From Skermania piniformis (GTDB lineage: Bacteria > Actinomycetota > Actinomycetes > Mycobacteriales > Mycobacteriaceae), in contig NZ_CP079105.1 of the NCBI RefSeq assembly GCF_019285775.1, positions 186,001-250,000 on the forward strand: 64,000 nt of DNA, in the 5' to 3' direction. This document shows, piece after piece, positions 8,978-17,109 of this stretch. The translations under genes were made by a program, and so were the position numbers. The notes under the pieces were generated by a model. The model made no database searches. It had not been told where the DNA came from and worked only from the letters and a program-made list of their open reading frames with translations. Each line of letters starts with the position of its first letter. The stretch's first letter is position 1.

Positions 8978-10820
8978 CAAACCGACGACGGACGCCCGGC
9001 GGAGCACCGCCGAGCCGGTGCCGGCCCCGGTCGGGCGGTCGGCTCGGTTCGGCTTCGCGGCCGGCGTCGCGCTCGTCGCCGCGCTGTTCCTGATCGGTGG
9101 CTGGCAGCGGCGATGGATCGCCGACGACGGGCTGATCGTGCTGCGCACCGTGCGCAACCTGGCGGCCGGCAACGGGCCGGTATTCAATGCGGGCGAACGG
9201 GTGGAGACCAATACCAGCGCCGCCTGGACCTATCTGGTCTATGCGGGTAGCTGGCTCAGTCAGGTCCGCCTGGAGTACGTCGTACTCACGATCACCCTGG
9301 CGCTCTCGGTGGGCGCGGTGGTGTGCGCGATGCTCGGCGCCGGCCGGTTCTGGGGCGGCCCTGCCAGCGGTGTGCTGGTGCCGGCCGGCGGGCTGGTCTA
9401 TATCGCCATCCCGCCGGCCCGGGATTACGCTACGTCCGGTTTGGAAAGTTCGCTGGTTCTTTGCTGGATTGGTGCGCTCTGGCTGTTGTCGATCCGCTGG
9501 GCGCAGGCGGATCGGGTGCGGTTGCCGAGTGTGCTCGGCCTGGCCTTCACCGCCGGGCTGGGTCCGCTGATCCGCCCGGAGATGGCGGTGGTCGGCGCGC
9601 TCGTGCTGTTGCTGGTGTTCTGCGCGCCGATGCCGGGCGGGCTCCGCACCCGGGCGGCGTTCGTGGCGGTGGCCGGGGCGTTGCCGCTCGGCTACCAGAT
9701 TTGGCGGATGGGGTACTACGCGTTGCCCTATCCGAATACCGCGGTGGCCAAGGACGCGGCCGGGTCCAAATGGAATCAGGGTTTTGCGTATCTGGCCGAT
9801 CTGGTCGGGCCGTACTGGCTGTGGTTGCCGTTGCTGATCCTCGCCGGGCTGGCGGTGCTGGCGGTGCGGTCGGGCGTGCAGGTTTCCGGCCCGCAGGTTT
9901 CGGGTCGGCGGCGGCTGCGTTCGCCGCGGGCCGTGGTCGGCGTGCTGTATCTGTGCGCCCTGCTGCTGCTGGGTTACTCGTTGCGGGTCGGCGGCGACTT
10001 CATGCACGGCCGGATGCTGCTGCCGGTGGTGTTTCTGCTGCTGCTGCCGGTCGCCGTGCTTCCGGTGCCGGTCACCGGCAGCCTCACTCGGGCGCGGGCG
10101 GTCACCGTCGCCGGCGGTCTGGTGGTGCTGGGCTGGGCCGCGATCGCGGCGAACACCCACGCCACCGGCACCCAGATCGGCAAGACCGGGATCGTGGACG
10201 AGCGGGCCTATTACTCGCTCTACACCGGTCACGCGCATCCGATTCGGGCCGAGGATTATCTGGACTACCCGCGCATGCGGCCGATGGTGGCAGCGATCGC
10301 CGCGACGCCGGACGGCGGCCTGCTGGTGAACACCCCGGGGTTCACCAGCTGGGACGTCATACCGCCGCCGGCGCCGGTACCGCCGGAGGGTGTCGGTCAC
10401 ACGGTGTATTTCCTGAACTTGGGAATGACCAGTATGAACGTTCCGCTCGAGGTCCGGGTGCTCGATCCGATGGGCTTGGCGTATCCGCTCGCCGCACACT
10501 CGGACCGACTCACCGACGGCCGGATCGGCCACGACAAGAGTTTGTTCGCCGACTGGGCGATCGCGGACCTGGACCTGGTGGACGAGCATCCGTGGTTACC
10601 GGCGTACTTCGACCGCAACTGGGTGCGGCAAGCGCAGGTGGCGCTCACCTGCCCGGAAACTCGAGATTTGCTCACGTCGTATCGGTCGCAGTTGACCTGG
10701 GATCGGTGGAAACAGAACCTCAAACGATCGTTCGAGTTTGCCGACTACCGGATCGACCGGGTGCCCAAGTACGACATCGAACGGTGCGGTTTGCAGATTC
10801 CACCGGAGACGACGCCGTAA
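8955..10820 (+). CDS. aftB: Arabinofuranosyltransferase AftB
   Basis: A 621-residue GT-C membrane glycosyltransferase matching Rv3805c by order and length. AftB adds the terminal beta-1,2-arabinofuranose residues from decaprenyl-phosphoryl-arabinose, outside the membrane. The GT-C acidic signature follows the first transmembrane helix (RRWIADDGLIVLRTVRNLA), followed by about nine more hydrophobic segments and a C-terminal soluble domain of about 200 residues. The GTG start has GGAG about seven bases upstream and overlaps ubiA by 23 bases. About 180 bases separate it from the first mycolyltransferase, so a new promoter there is likely. Confidence 0.93.
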   Translation: MSLSTSYDKPTTDARRSTAEPVPAPVGRSARFGFAAGVALVAALFLIGGWQRRWIADDGLIVLRTVRNLAAGNGPVFNAGERVETNTSAAWTYLVYAGSWLSQVRLEYVVLTITLALSVGAVVCAMLGAGRFWGGPASGVLVPAGGLVYIAIPPARDYATSGLESSLVLCWIGALWLLSIRWAQADRVRLPSVLGLAFTAGLGPLIRPEMAVVGALVLLLVFCAPMPGGLRTRAAFVAVAGALPLGYQIWRMGYYALPYPNTAVAKDAAGSKWNQGFAYLADLVGPYWLWLPLLILAGLAVLAVRSGVQVSGPQVSGRRRLRSPRAVVGVLYLCALLLLGYSLRVGGDFMHGRMLLPVVFLLLLPVAVLPVPVTGSLTRARAVTVAGGLVVLGWAAIAANTHATGTQIGKTGIVDERAYYSLYTGHAHPIRAEDYLDYPRMRPMVAAIAATPDGGLLVNTPGFTSWDVIPPPAPVPPEGVGHTVYFLNLGMTSMNVPLEVRVLDPMGLAYPLAAHSDRLTDGRIGHDKSLFADWAIADLDLVDEHPWLPAYFDRNWVRQAQVALTCPETRDLLTSYRSQLTWDRWKQNLKRSFEFADYRIDRVPKYDIERCGLQIPPETTP

Positions 10821-11003
10821 CAGCCTGGTACTTTCGTTTCGGTTGCGTAACCCAGCGTGCCGTGGCGGCGATAGATACACGATACGTGCAGCAATAGTCA
10901 CGCCGGTAACACCAACCACACTGGTCGCAGGTGCATCAGAGGTAGTGGCGACTGGACTGCAAGAAACTGCGCGACGTCGGTCGCACAGCGAGGGAAAGGT
11001 CGG

Positions 11004-12029
11004 ATGTCGATGCGAGTATCGAGGCGGATGAGTCACCGCTCTTCGTGGGTGCGGAGGGCCGTGCTTGCGATCGCAATGGCGATGCTCGCTCCGCTGGGCC
11101 TGGCGGCCGTGCACGCCGCCCCGACCGCGAATGCGGCCTTCAATCCCTCCGGCTTCGACTTCTGGGCCAACGACGCCAACGGTGTCCCGCTCAAGTCGCG
11201 CATCTTCCGCGCCGCCGACGGAAACACCGCTCGGGTCGTCTACGCGCTGGACGGCCTGCGGGCGCGCACCGACCTGAACGGGTGGGAGATCGAGACCGAC
11301 ATCGCGAACGCGCTGACCCGGGCGAACATCAACGTGGTCATGCCGGTCGGCGGGGAATGCAGCTTCTACTCCGACTGGGAGGCGCCCAGCGAGTTCGGGT
11401 TCGGCTCCAGCTCCGGCTCGTCGCAGAAGTTCCCGTACCGGATGGAGACTTTCATCACCCGGGATCTGCCGAATGCGCTGGCCGCTCGGCTGGGCTTCAG
11501 CCAGACCCGCAACGGCATCTTCGGGCTGTCGATGGGCGGTAGTGCCGCGCTCACCCTGGCCGCCTACCACCCGAATCAGTTCTCCTATGCCGGTTCGTTC
11601 TCCGGCTACCTGAACATCTCCGCGCCCGGCATGAAAGAGGCCATGCGGTTGGCCTTCCTGGATCAGAACGGCTACAACATCGACGCGATGTGGGGCCCGC
11701 CGTGGGATCCGAACTGGCTGCGCAACGACCCGTTCGTGTTCGCGCCACGGCTGCGGGACGAGGGCATCCGGCTCTATATCGCCTCCGGTAGCGGCATCCC
11801 GGGCATGCATGACCAGCCACGATCGTTCGTCGATCTGTACAACACCGGCAACGCGATGGGCCTGGAGGCGATCGCGCTGGCCAACACCCGCGCCTTCCAG
11901 GTGCGGCTCGCCTCGCTCGGCTACAACAACGTCACCTACGACTACCCGCCGGTGGGTACGCACAGCTGGCCGTGGTGGGCGGACAACGTCTACCGGATGC
12001 TGCCGGACCTGAGCGCGCATATCGGCTGA
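11004..12029 (+). CDS. Antigen 85-type mycolyltransferase (first copy)
   Basis: A 341-residue exported alpha/beta hydrolase of the antigen 85 family, which moves mycolic acid from trehalose monomycolate to arabinogalactan or to another trehalose monomycolate. A long signal peptide with basic residues and an AMAMLAPLGLAAVHA core precedes the mature part. The nucleophile lies in GLSMGGSAALT (Ser176), and the catalytic His in VGTHSWPWWAD. The conserved MPVGGECSFYSDWEAP segment matches the family. GGAAAGG precedes the ATG. It is first of three tandem copies and is followed by its own terminator. Whether it corresponds to FbpA, B or C cannot be settled by eye. Confidence 0.92.
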   Translation: MSMRVSRRMSHRSSWVRRAVLAIAMAMLAPLGLAAVHAAPTANAAFNPSGFDFWANDANGVPLKSRIFRAADGNTARVVYALDGLRARTDLNGWEIETDIANALTRANINVVMPVGGECSFYSDWEAPSEFGFGSSSGSSQKFPYRMETFITRDLPNALAARLGFSQTRNGIFGLSMGGSAALTLAAYHPNQFSYAGSFSGYLNISAPGMKEAMRLAFLDQNGYNIDAMWGPPWDPNWLRNDPFVFAPRLRDEGIRLYIASGSGIPGMHDQPRSFVDLYNTGNAMGLEAIALANTRAFQVRLASLGYNNVTYDYPPVGTHSWPWWADNVYRMLPDLSAHIG

Positions 12030-12055
12030 GTCGGGCCGAGAACGAAACCAGATTG

Positions 12056-12086
12056 CCGACCGGCAGCTCGTCGAGCTGCCGGTCGG
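12056..12086 (+). terminator. Intrinsic terminator after the first mycolyltransferase
   Basis: A perfect inverted repeat of 13-15 bp (left arm from 12056, right arm to 12086, loop about 5 nt) is followed by TCTCTTT. It stands 27 bases after the stop of the first mycolyltransferase gene. Confidence 0.7.
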
Positions 12087-12245
12087 TCTCTTTCGGTCGG
12101 CTCCAGACCCTGGGCGACATCGCCGGCGGGACACGATAAGGTCTCTTCGATCGAACGCGGTGTGTCGGTTTTGCCCATCGCTACAGCTCGCGGTAGCCGG
12201 TCGCGACCGGGTGCCGGATGGACGGTCGAAGGAGTGCGAGAGAAG

Positions 12246-13259
12246 ATGCGTGGTGGCAACGCAGCCTCGGCTCGGCGAGTGCGCTGGCGCCGGCGAATAC
12301 TGCGGGCGAGCGCGGTCGCGCTGGTCGCGCCCTTCGCGGCGGGGTTGGCCGGCGGCACGATCGCCGAGGCGGCGCCGCTGACGGCACCGGCGCTGCGCGC
12401 GCCGGCCGGCGGCACCGAAGATCTCGTCGTCCCGTCCGGGATGGGCCCGATCAAAGTGCAGGTCCAGTGGGCCTCGCGGGGCGGCAACGCGGCGCTCTAC
12501 CTGCTCGACGGGTTGCGCGCGCGCAACGACCGCAATGCCTGGTCGTTCGAGACCGATGCGCTGCGGCAGTTCGCCGGAGACAACGTCACCCTGGTGATGC
12601 CGGTGGGTGGGCAGTCCAGCTTCTACTCGGACTGGTACGCACCGAGCAATCTGAACGGGCAGAACGTCACCTACAAGTGGGAAACGTTCCTCACCGAGGA
12701 ACTGCCGGAGTTCCTGGCGGCCCGCGGAGTTTCCAAGACGAACAACGCCGTGGCCGGGCTGTCGATGGGCGGTAGCGCCGCGCTCACCCTGGCTGCGCAC
12801 CACCGCGATCAGTTCAAGTCGGCGGCTGCCTACTCCGGTTACCTGAACATCTCGGCGCCCGGGATGCGCGAAGCGATCCGGGTCGCGATGCTCGACGCGG
12901 GCCGATTCAACGTGGACTCGATGTGGGGTCCGCCGTGGAGCCCCGCCTGGCTGCGCAACGACCCCTTCGTGTTCGCGCCGAAGCTGAAGGGGATGCCGCT
13001 CTACATCTCCGCGGCCAGTGGCCTGCCGGGCCGCTACGATCAGCCGAACTCGCTGGTCGGCGCGTTCAACACGGTGAACGCGATGGGCTTGGAGGCGCTG
13101 TCGCTGGTGAATACCCGGGCCTTCCAGGTCCGGATGGCCTCGCTCGGCGTTCCGGCCCATTTCGACTTCCCGGCGACGGGAACCCACTCGTGGAAGTACT
13201 GGGAAGGTGAGTTGGCCAAGTCGCGGCCGATGTTCCTGGACGCGCTCGACGCGCGTTAG
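12246..13259 (+). CDS. Antigen 85-type mycolyltransferase (second copy)
   Basis: A 337-residue secreted mycolyltransferase and a close paralogue of the preceding gene. AAGGAG nine bases before the ATG at 12246 fixes the start. Arg-rich residues and a hydrophobic core ending at IAEAAPL form the signal peptide. Ser173 in GLSMGGSAALT and the His of GTHSWKYWEG are the expected catalytic residues, and MPVGGQSSFYSDWYAP matches the family. The stretch LNISAPGMREAIR is nearly identical to the first copy, which suggests local duplication. Terminators on both sides indicate that it is transcribed separately from its neighbours. Confidence 0.92.
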   Translation: MRGGNAASARRVRWRRRILRASAVALVAPFAAGLAGGTIAEAAPLTAPALRAPAGGTEDLVVPSGMGPIKVQVQWASRGGNAALYLLDGLRARNDRNAWSFETDALRQFAGDNVTLVMPVGGQSSFYSDWYAPSNLNGQNVTYKWETFLTEELPEFLAARGVSKTNNAVAGLSMGGSAALTLAAHHRDQFKSAAAYSGYLNISAPGMREAIRVAMLDAGRFNVDSMWGPPWSPAWLRNDPFVFAPKLKGMPLYISAASGLPGRYDQPNSLVGAFNTVNAMGLEALSLVNTRAFQVRMASLGVPAHFDFPATGTHSWKYWEGELAKSRPMFLDALDAR

Positions 13260-13272
13260 TCGCTCCGCTCGG

Positions 13273-13303
13273 ACCGCCGCTCGGCATCGTGCCGGGCGGC
13301 GGT
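13273..13303 (+). terminator. Intrinsic terminator after the second mycolyltransferase
   Basis: A 14-bp stem with one G-U pair (13273-13286 with 13290-13303), a 3-nt loop and a TCGTTCGTTCG tail. It starts 14 bases after the stop codon. Confidence 0.65.
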
Positions 13304-13354
13304 TCGTTCGTTCGAACGCGAGTCACGCTGCGGAATCATCCCGGTAACATTCGC

Positions 13355-13385
13355 AACATAGATCACATTAGCTATATTTAGCCCC
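13355..13385 (+). promoter_or_regulatory. AT-rich island, possible promoter of the LGFP mycolyltransferase
   Basis: A short AT-rich stretch stands out in a GC-rich background and includes TATATT at 13373-13378, about 90 bases before the start of the third mycolyltransferase. A separate promoter is expected here because a terminator lies just upstream. No clear -35 box is visible, so this is tentative. Confidence 0.3.
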
Positions 13386-13465
13386 GCGCGGCGCAGCAAA
13401 TTCCGATCTTCGTCGGTTTACAAAGGTCCCGGTACGGCACCCGGCACGACGAAAGCGAGGCTGCG

Positions 13466-15295
13466 ATGCGAGGGGCTGCAATACGGGACGCGCCGATGCG
13501 CGGCGCGGCGATGCGACTCGTCGGCGTGTTCCTGGCCATGCTGCTTGCGCTGGGTATCGCGACCGCCACCGCGCCGGTGGCCGGGGCGGCGGACAGCGCG
13601 TCGGTGCGGCGGGTGGACTGGTTGACCGACCGCCGAGTAGCGCTGTGGATCGATTCACCGTCGATGGGCGCGACGATCCAGGTGCAGTTGTTGCTCGCTC
13701 GGGACTGGCACATCCGGCCGGAGGCGCGATTCCCGGCGTTGTACATGCTGGACGGGCTGCGTGCTCAGGACACCGAAAGCGGGTGGACGCTCGACGCCGG
13801 CGCCGAGGAGTTCTACGCGGACAAGAACGTCAACGTGGTGCTGCCGGTCGGCGGGCAGGGCAGCTTCTACTCCGACTGGCTGCAGCCGGACAACGGGCGC
13901 CGCTACATGTGGGAGACGTTTCTGACCAAGGAGCTGCCACCACTGCTGTCCGACGGGTGGCGGACGACCGATGTTCGCGGCGTGGCCGGTTTGTCGATGG
14001 GGGCCACCTCGGCGATGTTCCTGGCCGCGCGCAACGAAGGCTTCTTCAAGTACGCCGCGGCCTACTCCGGCTTTCTGTCCACCACCACCCTGGGCATGCC
14101 GGAAGCCATCGGCTTCGCGCTGCGGGATGCGGGCAACTTCGATTCGCATGCGATGTGGGGGCCGAAGACCGGACCGGAATGGCCGGCGCACGACCCGTAC
14201 GTGCTGGCCGACCAGCTTCGCGGGGTGAGCCTCTACCTGTCCAGCGGCACCGGCCTCGCCGGGCAGAGCGATCAGGTCAACGGTGTCCCCGGCGTGACCA
14301 CCAACTTGGCCGGCGTCGGGCTGGAGGTGCTCTCCCGGCTGACCACCGAAAATTTCGCCACCAAGCTGCAGAAGCTCGGCATTCCGGCCGAGGTGCGGTA
14401 TCGGGCGGCCGGCACGCACACGTGGCCGTACTGGGATTTCGAGATGCGGCAATCCTGGCCCCAGGCCGCTGCCGCGTTGGGGGTGGACGCGGGCAAGCCG
14501 AGCTGTGGCCCGGACGGCGCGTTCGGTGCGGCACTCGCGGTGAACGCGTGGCTGGGCGACTGCGTCACCGGCACCTACGGCGTGCCGGGCGGGACCGCGC
14601 AGGACTTCCGGTTCGGGCGCTTGATCAGCGGTGCTACCGGTACCCATGCGGTTGCCGGCCGAATCGGCGGTGCCTATTACCCGGCGGCGAATGCGCTGGG
14701 TCTGCCGCTCGGCCCGGAGCAGGCCGCGCCCGACGGTCGGGGCCGGTTCCAGCTGTTCGAGCATGGTGCCGTCTACTGGACTCCGCAGACCGGCGCGCAC
14801 GTCGTCGCGGGCCGGATCCGGGATACCTGGGTGCAGCAGGGTGCCGAGCGCAGTCCGCTCGGTTACCCGGTGTCGGAGCAGGCCCGGATTCCGAACAAGC
14901 CGGCCGACGTGCAGGGATTCGAGATCGGCACGATGTATTCGGTAGATGCGGCCGGCACGCACGCGGTGCTCGGCAAGATCATGGAGAAGTATGCCGGGCT
15001 CGGGTACGAGGAGAGCCCGCTCGGATTCCCCAAGTCCGAGGAGATGTCGATCAAGGATTTCGGCAAGTTCACCGAGTTCGAAGGCGGCAGCATCTACTGG
15101 AGTCCGCTGACCGGCGCTTGGTCGGTCCGGAACGGGCCGATCTTCGACGCCTGGCGCGCGGCCGGGTACGAGAACGGCCGGCTCGGCTTCCCGACCGGCG
15201 ACCAGTTCGACATCGCCGGCGGCACGCAGCAGAACTTCCAGTTCGGCAATATCCAGCTGCGCGACGGGCAGGCGGCGGTGCTCGCGTTGCCGTGA
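13466..15295 (+). CDS. Mycolyltransferase with C-terminal LGFP repeats
   Basis: A 609-residue exported protein with an antigen 85-type esterase domain (about residues 45-350) fused to a C-terminal block of LGFP-type repeats (about 360-600). The signal peptide ends near PVAGAADSA. The nucleophile is Ser177 in GLSMGATSAMF, where the second Gly after Met is replaced by Ala, and the His is in GTHTWPYWDF. Repeat units are recognisable in NALGLPLGPEQ, SPLGYPVSEQA, SPLGFPKSEEM and GRLGFPTGDQF. LGFP repeats are thought to anchor proteins to the cell wall, so this enzyme is probably wall-bound, like corynebacterial PS1. The ATG has GCGAGG upstream. Its esterase domain differs more from the two upstream copies than they differ from each other. 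Confidence 0.92.
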   Translation: MRGAAIRDAPMRGAAMRLVGVFLAMLLALGIATATAPVAGAADSASVRRVDWLTDRRVALWIDSPSMGATIQVQLLLARDWHIRPEARFPALYMLDGLRAQDTESGWTLDAGAEEFYADKNVNVVLPVGGQGSFYSDWLQPDNGRRYMWETFLTKELPPLLSDGWRTTDVRGVAGLSMGATSAMFLAARNEGFFKYAAAYSGFLSTTTLGMPEAIGFALRDAGNFDSHAMWGPKTGPEWPAHDPYVLADQLRGVSLYLSSGTGLAGQSDQVNGVPGVTTNLAGVGLEVLSRLTTENFATKLQKLGIPAEVRYRAAGTHTWPYWDFEMRQSWPQAAAALGVDAGKPSCGPDGAFGAALAVNAWLGDCVTGTYGVPGGTAQDFRFGRLISGATGTHAVAGRIGGAYYPAANALGLPLGPEQAAPDGRGRFQLFEHGAVYWTPQTGAHVVAGRIRDTWVQQGAERSPLGYPVSEQARIPNKPADVQGFEIGTMYSVDAAGTHAVLGKIMEKYAGLGYEESPLGFPKSEEMSIKDFGKFTEFEGGSIYWSPLTGAWSVRNGPIFDAWRAAGYENGRLGFPTGDQFDIAGGTQQNFQFGNIQLRDGQAAVLALP

Positions 15296-15401
15296 TCGGT
15301 GTGGCACGGGCAACAGCATCGGTCCGGTACCGGCCGAATCGGTCGGTGGTCCGTAGGCTGGTGCCGATTCATCGGTCCATCAGTGGAGGAGATCCGACCG
15401 T

Positions 15402-16016
15402 ATGCGTTCTGCGCACCTGCCCGGACGGCAACGCCGCGGTGCTCGCCGTGCGGCCGCCGCAGTTGTTCTGTGTGTCGCGGCGAGTGGAATGCTCGCAGCT
15501 TGCGGCAACGATTCGACTGCGTCGGACACCCCGACGCTGAGTTCGGCGGCGTCCGCACCCGAGGCGCCGGCCGCCACCGCATCCGCGGCTGCCCCCGCGC
15601 CCGGGGCGCCGGCATCGAGTTCCGATGCGCTCAGCCCGGAATCCGGCGCGCCGGCCGAGAGCAGTTCGGCCGCGGCCGGTTCCCCGGCCGCCGTGCCACC
15701 GCCGGCGGGTGAACAGGCACAACCGGCGCAGAGCGCAGCCCCGTCCGGCGACAGCGCTGCGGCCAGCCCGAAAGAAGCCGCGTACCTGGACGCGCTGCGT
15801 AAGCAGGGACTGACCCTGTCCGGCAACGGGGAGAATGCGTTGTCCATCGGCGCCTATGTCTGTCAAGGCGTGCAGCAGGGCGCTACCGACGAGGAATTGG
15901 CTACGTTCGTCAATGCGATGGCCGGGAGCGAGGAGTCGGTCACCGGCGGTAAACATTCGGCCGAGGAGGCCGGCAAGATCTACCTCGACACGGCCAAGTC
16001 CACGTACTGCACGTGA
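15402..16016 (+). CDS. DUF732-like lipoprotein
   Basis: A 204-residue predicted lipoprotein. An Arg-rich N terminus and hydrophobic core lead to a lipobox with the acylated Cys in GMLAACGND. A low-complexity Ala/Pro/Ser linker (about residues 40-120) follows, then a compact C-terminal domain (about 125-204) resembling DUF732, with KEAAYLDALRKQGLT and two Cys, one of them at the very end. GGAGGAG precedes the ATG. The stop overlaps the start of the cutinase-like gene (GTGA), so the two are translationally coupled and may act together at the cell surface. No catalytic residues are apparent. Confidence 0.8.
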   Translation: MRSAHLPGRQRRGARRAAAAVVLCVAASGMLAACGNDSTASDTPTLSSAASAPEAPAATASAAAPAPGAPASSSDALSPESGAPAESSSAAAGSPAAVPPPAGEQAQPAQSAAPSGDSAAASPKEAAYLDALRKQGLTLSGNGENALSIGAYVCQGVQQGATDEELATFVNAMAGSEESVTGGKHSAEEAGKIYLDTAKSTYCT

Positions 16017-16981
16017 CCCGTCCAGCCGTTCGACGACGTCGGCGCCGGTTGCTTCTGCTGCTGGCGCTGCTCGCGCTGGCGATCGTCGCGCTGGCGCTCC
16101 TGCTCTGGTACGTCCTGGCCGGTCTGCTGCCCAAGCCGGCTCCGCCGGGGCCGCCCGGGCCGCCGCTGCCGCAGTCCCAACCGGCCAGTTGTCCCGACGT
16201 CCAGTTCGTGGCGATCCCCGGCACCTGGGAGTCGACCGATGCCGACGATCCGCACGCGCCGGCGGCGAACCCGGCGGCGTTGCTGCTCAACGTCACCCGG
16301 CCGGTGCAGGAGCAGTTTCCGGCCGGCCGGGTGGACGTCTACACCGTCCCGTACGTGGCGCAGTTCTCCAACCCGATCGCGCTGCCACCGGATGGGCAAC
16401 AGTCCTACAACAACAGCCGCACCGAAGGCACCCGGCGGACCACCGAGGTCTTGTCCGGCATGCATGCGAACTGTCCGTTGACCACCTTCGTGTTGACCGG
16501 CTTCTCCCAGGGTGCGGTGATCGCCGGAGATCTGGCGGCGCGGATCGGTGCCGGTGACGGCCCGGTGCCGGCCGATCAGGTGCTCGGGGTGACGTTGATC
16601 GCCGACGGCCGTCGGGTGGCCGGGCAGGCGAACGAAATCGGCGCCGACCCGTCCGGCATCGGCGCCGAGGTGGCCTTGCGCGGTATCCAGGTGCCGGGGA
16701 TCAGCATGACCGGTCCGCGCGACGGTGGGTTCGGCGCGCTCGCCGACCGGGTGAACACCATCTGCGCGCCGGGCGATCTGATCTGCGATGCCCCGCGCAA
16801 CGCGCTGACCCCGACGAACATCCTGGGCAGCGTGCAGACCCTGCTCGGCGCCGTGGGCAACCCGGTGCACGGCCAGTACGCGAGCTTCGTCGTCGACCCG
16901 AACGGGACCACCGCGACCCAATGGACGGCCGCGTGGGCGTCGGCCCTGATCGACGGGGCGCCACAACCCCCGCATTCCTGA
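16013..16981 (+). CDS. Cutinase-family thioesterase/phospholipase (Rv3802c, Culp6-like)
   Basis: A 322-residue cutinase-like hydrolase. An Arg-rich N terminus and one transmembrane helix (about residues 14-38) anchor it, and a proline-rich linker follows. The catalytic domain has Ser165 in [13 protein letters not shown], the Asp in [14 protein letters not shown] and the His in [10 protein letters not shown]. The M. tuberculosis homologue Rv3802c is an essential thioesterase and phospholipase linked to mycolate and envelope lipid homeostasis, and it lies between the fbp genes and fadD32 there too. The GTG start overlaps the upstream lipoprotein stop by four bases. Confidence 0.92.
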   Translation: MTRPAVRRRRRRLLLLLALLALAIVALALLLWYVLAGLLPKPAPPGPPGPPLPQSQPASCPDVQFVAIPGTWESTDADDPHAPAANPAALLLNVTRPVQEQFPAGRVDVYTVPYVAQFSNPIALPPDGQQSYNNSRTEGTRRTTEVLSGMHANCPLTTFVLTGFSQGAVIAGDLAARIGAGDGPVPADQVLGVTLIADGRRVAGQANEIGADPSGIGAEVALRGIQVPGISMTGPRDGGFGALADRVNTICAPGDLICDAPRNALTPTNILGSVQTLLGAVGNPVHGQYASFVVDPNGTTATQWTAAWASALIDGAPQPPHS

Positions 16982-17109
16982 GGTGGGGGCGTCGGGCGGC
17001 AACACCGGCGACCCTCGGGCTACCGTGGACGAAGTCCGAGTCTTGTTTGGTATCACTCGGTTACCTGACACGCTTTGTCTGGATTTACCCATTCAGCGGG
17101 ATACCTGTG

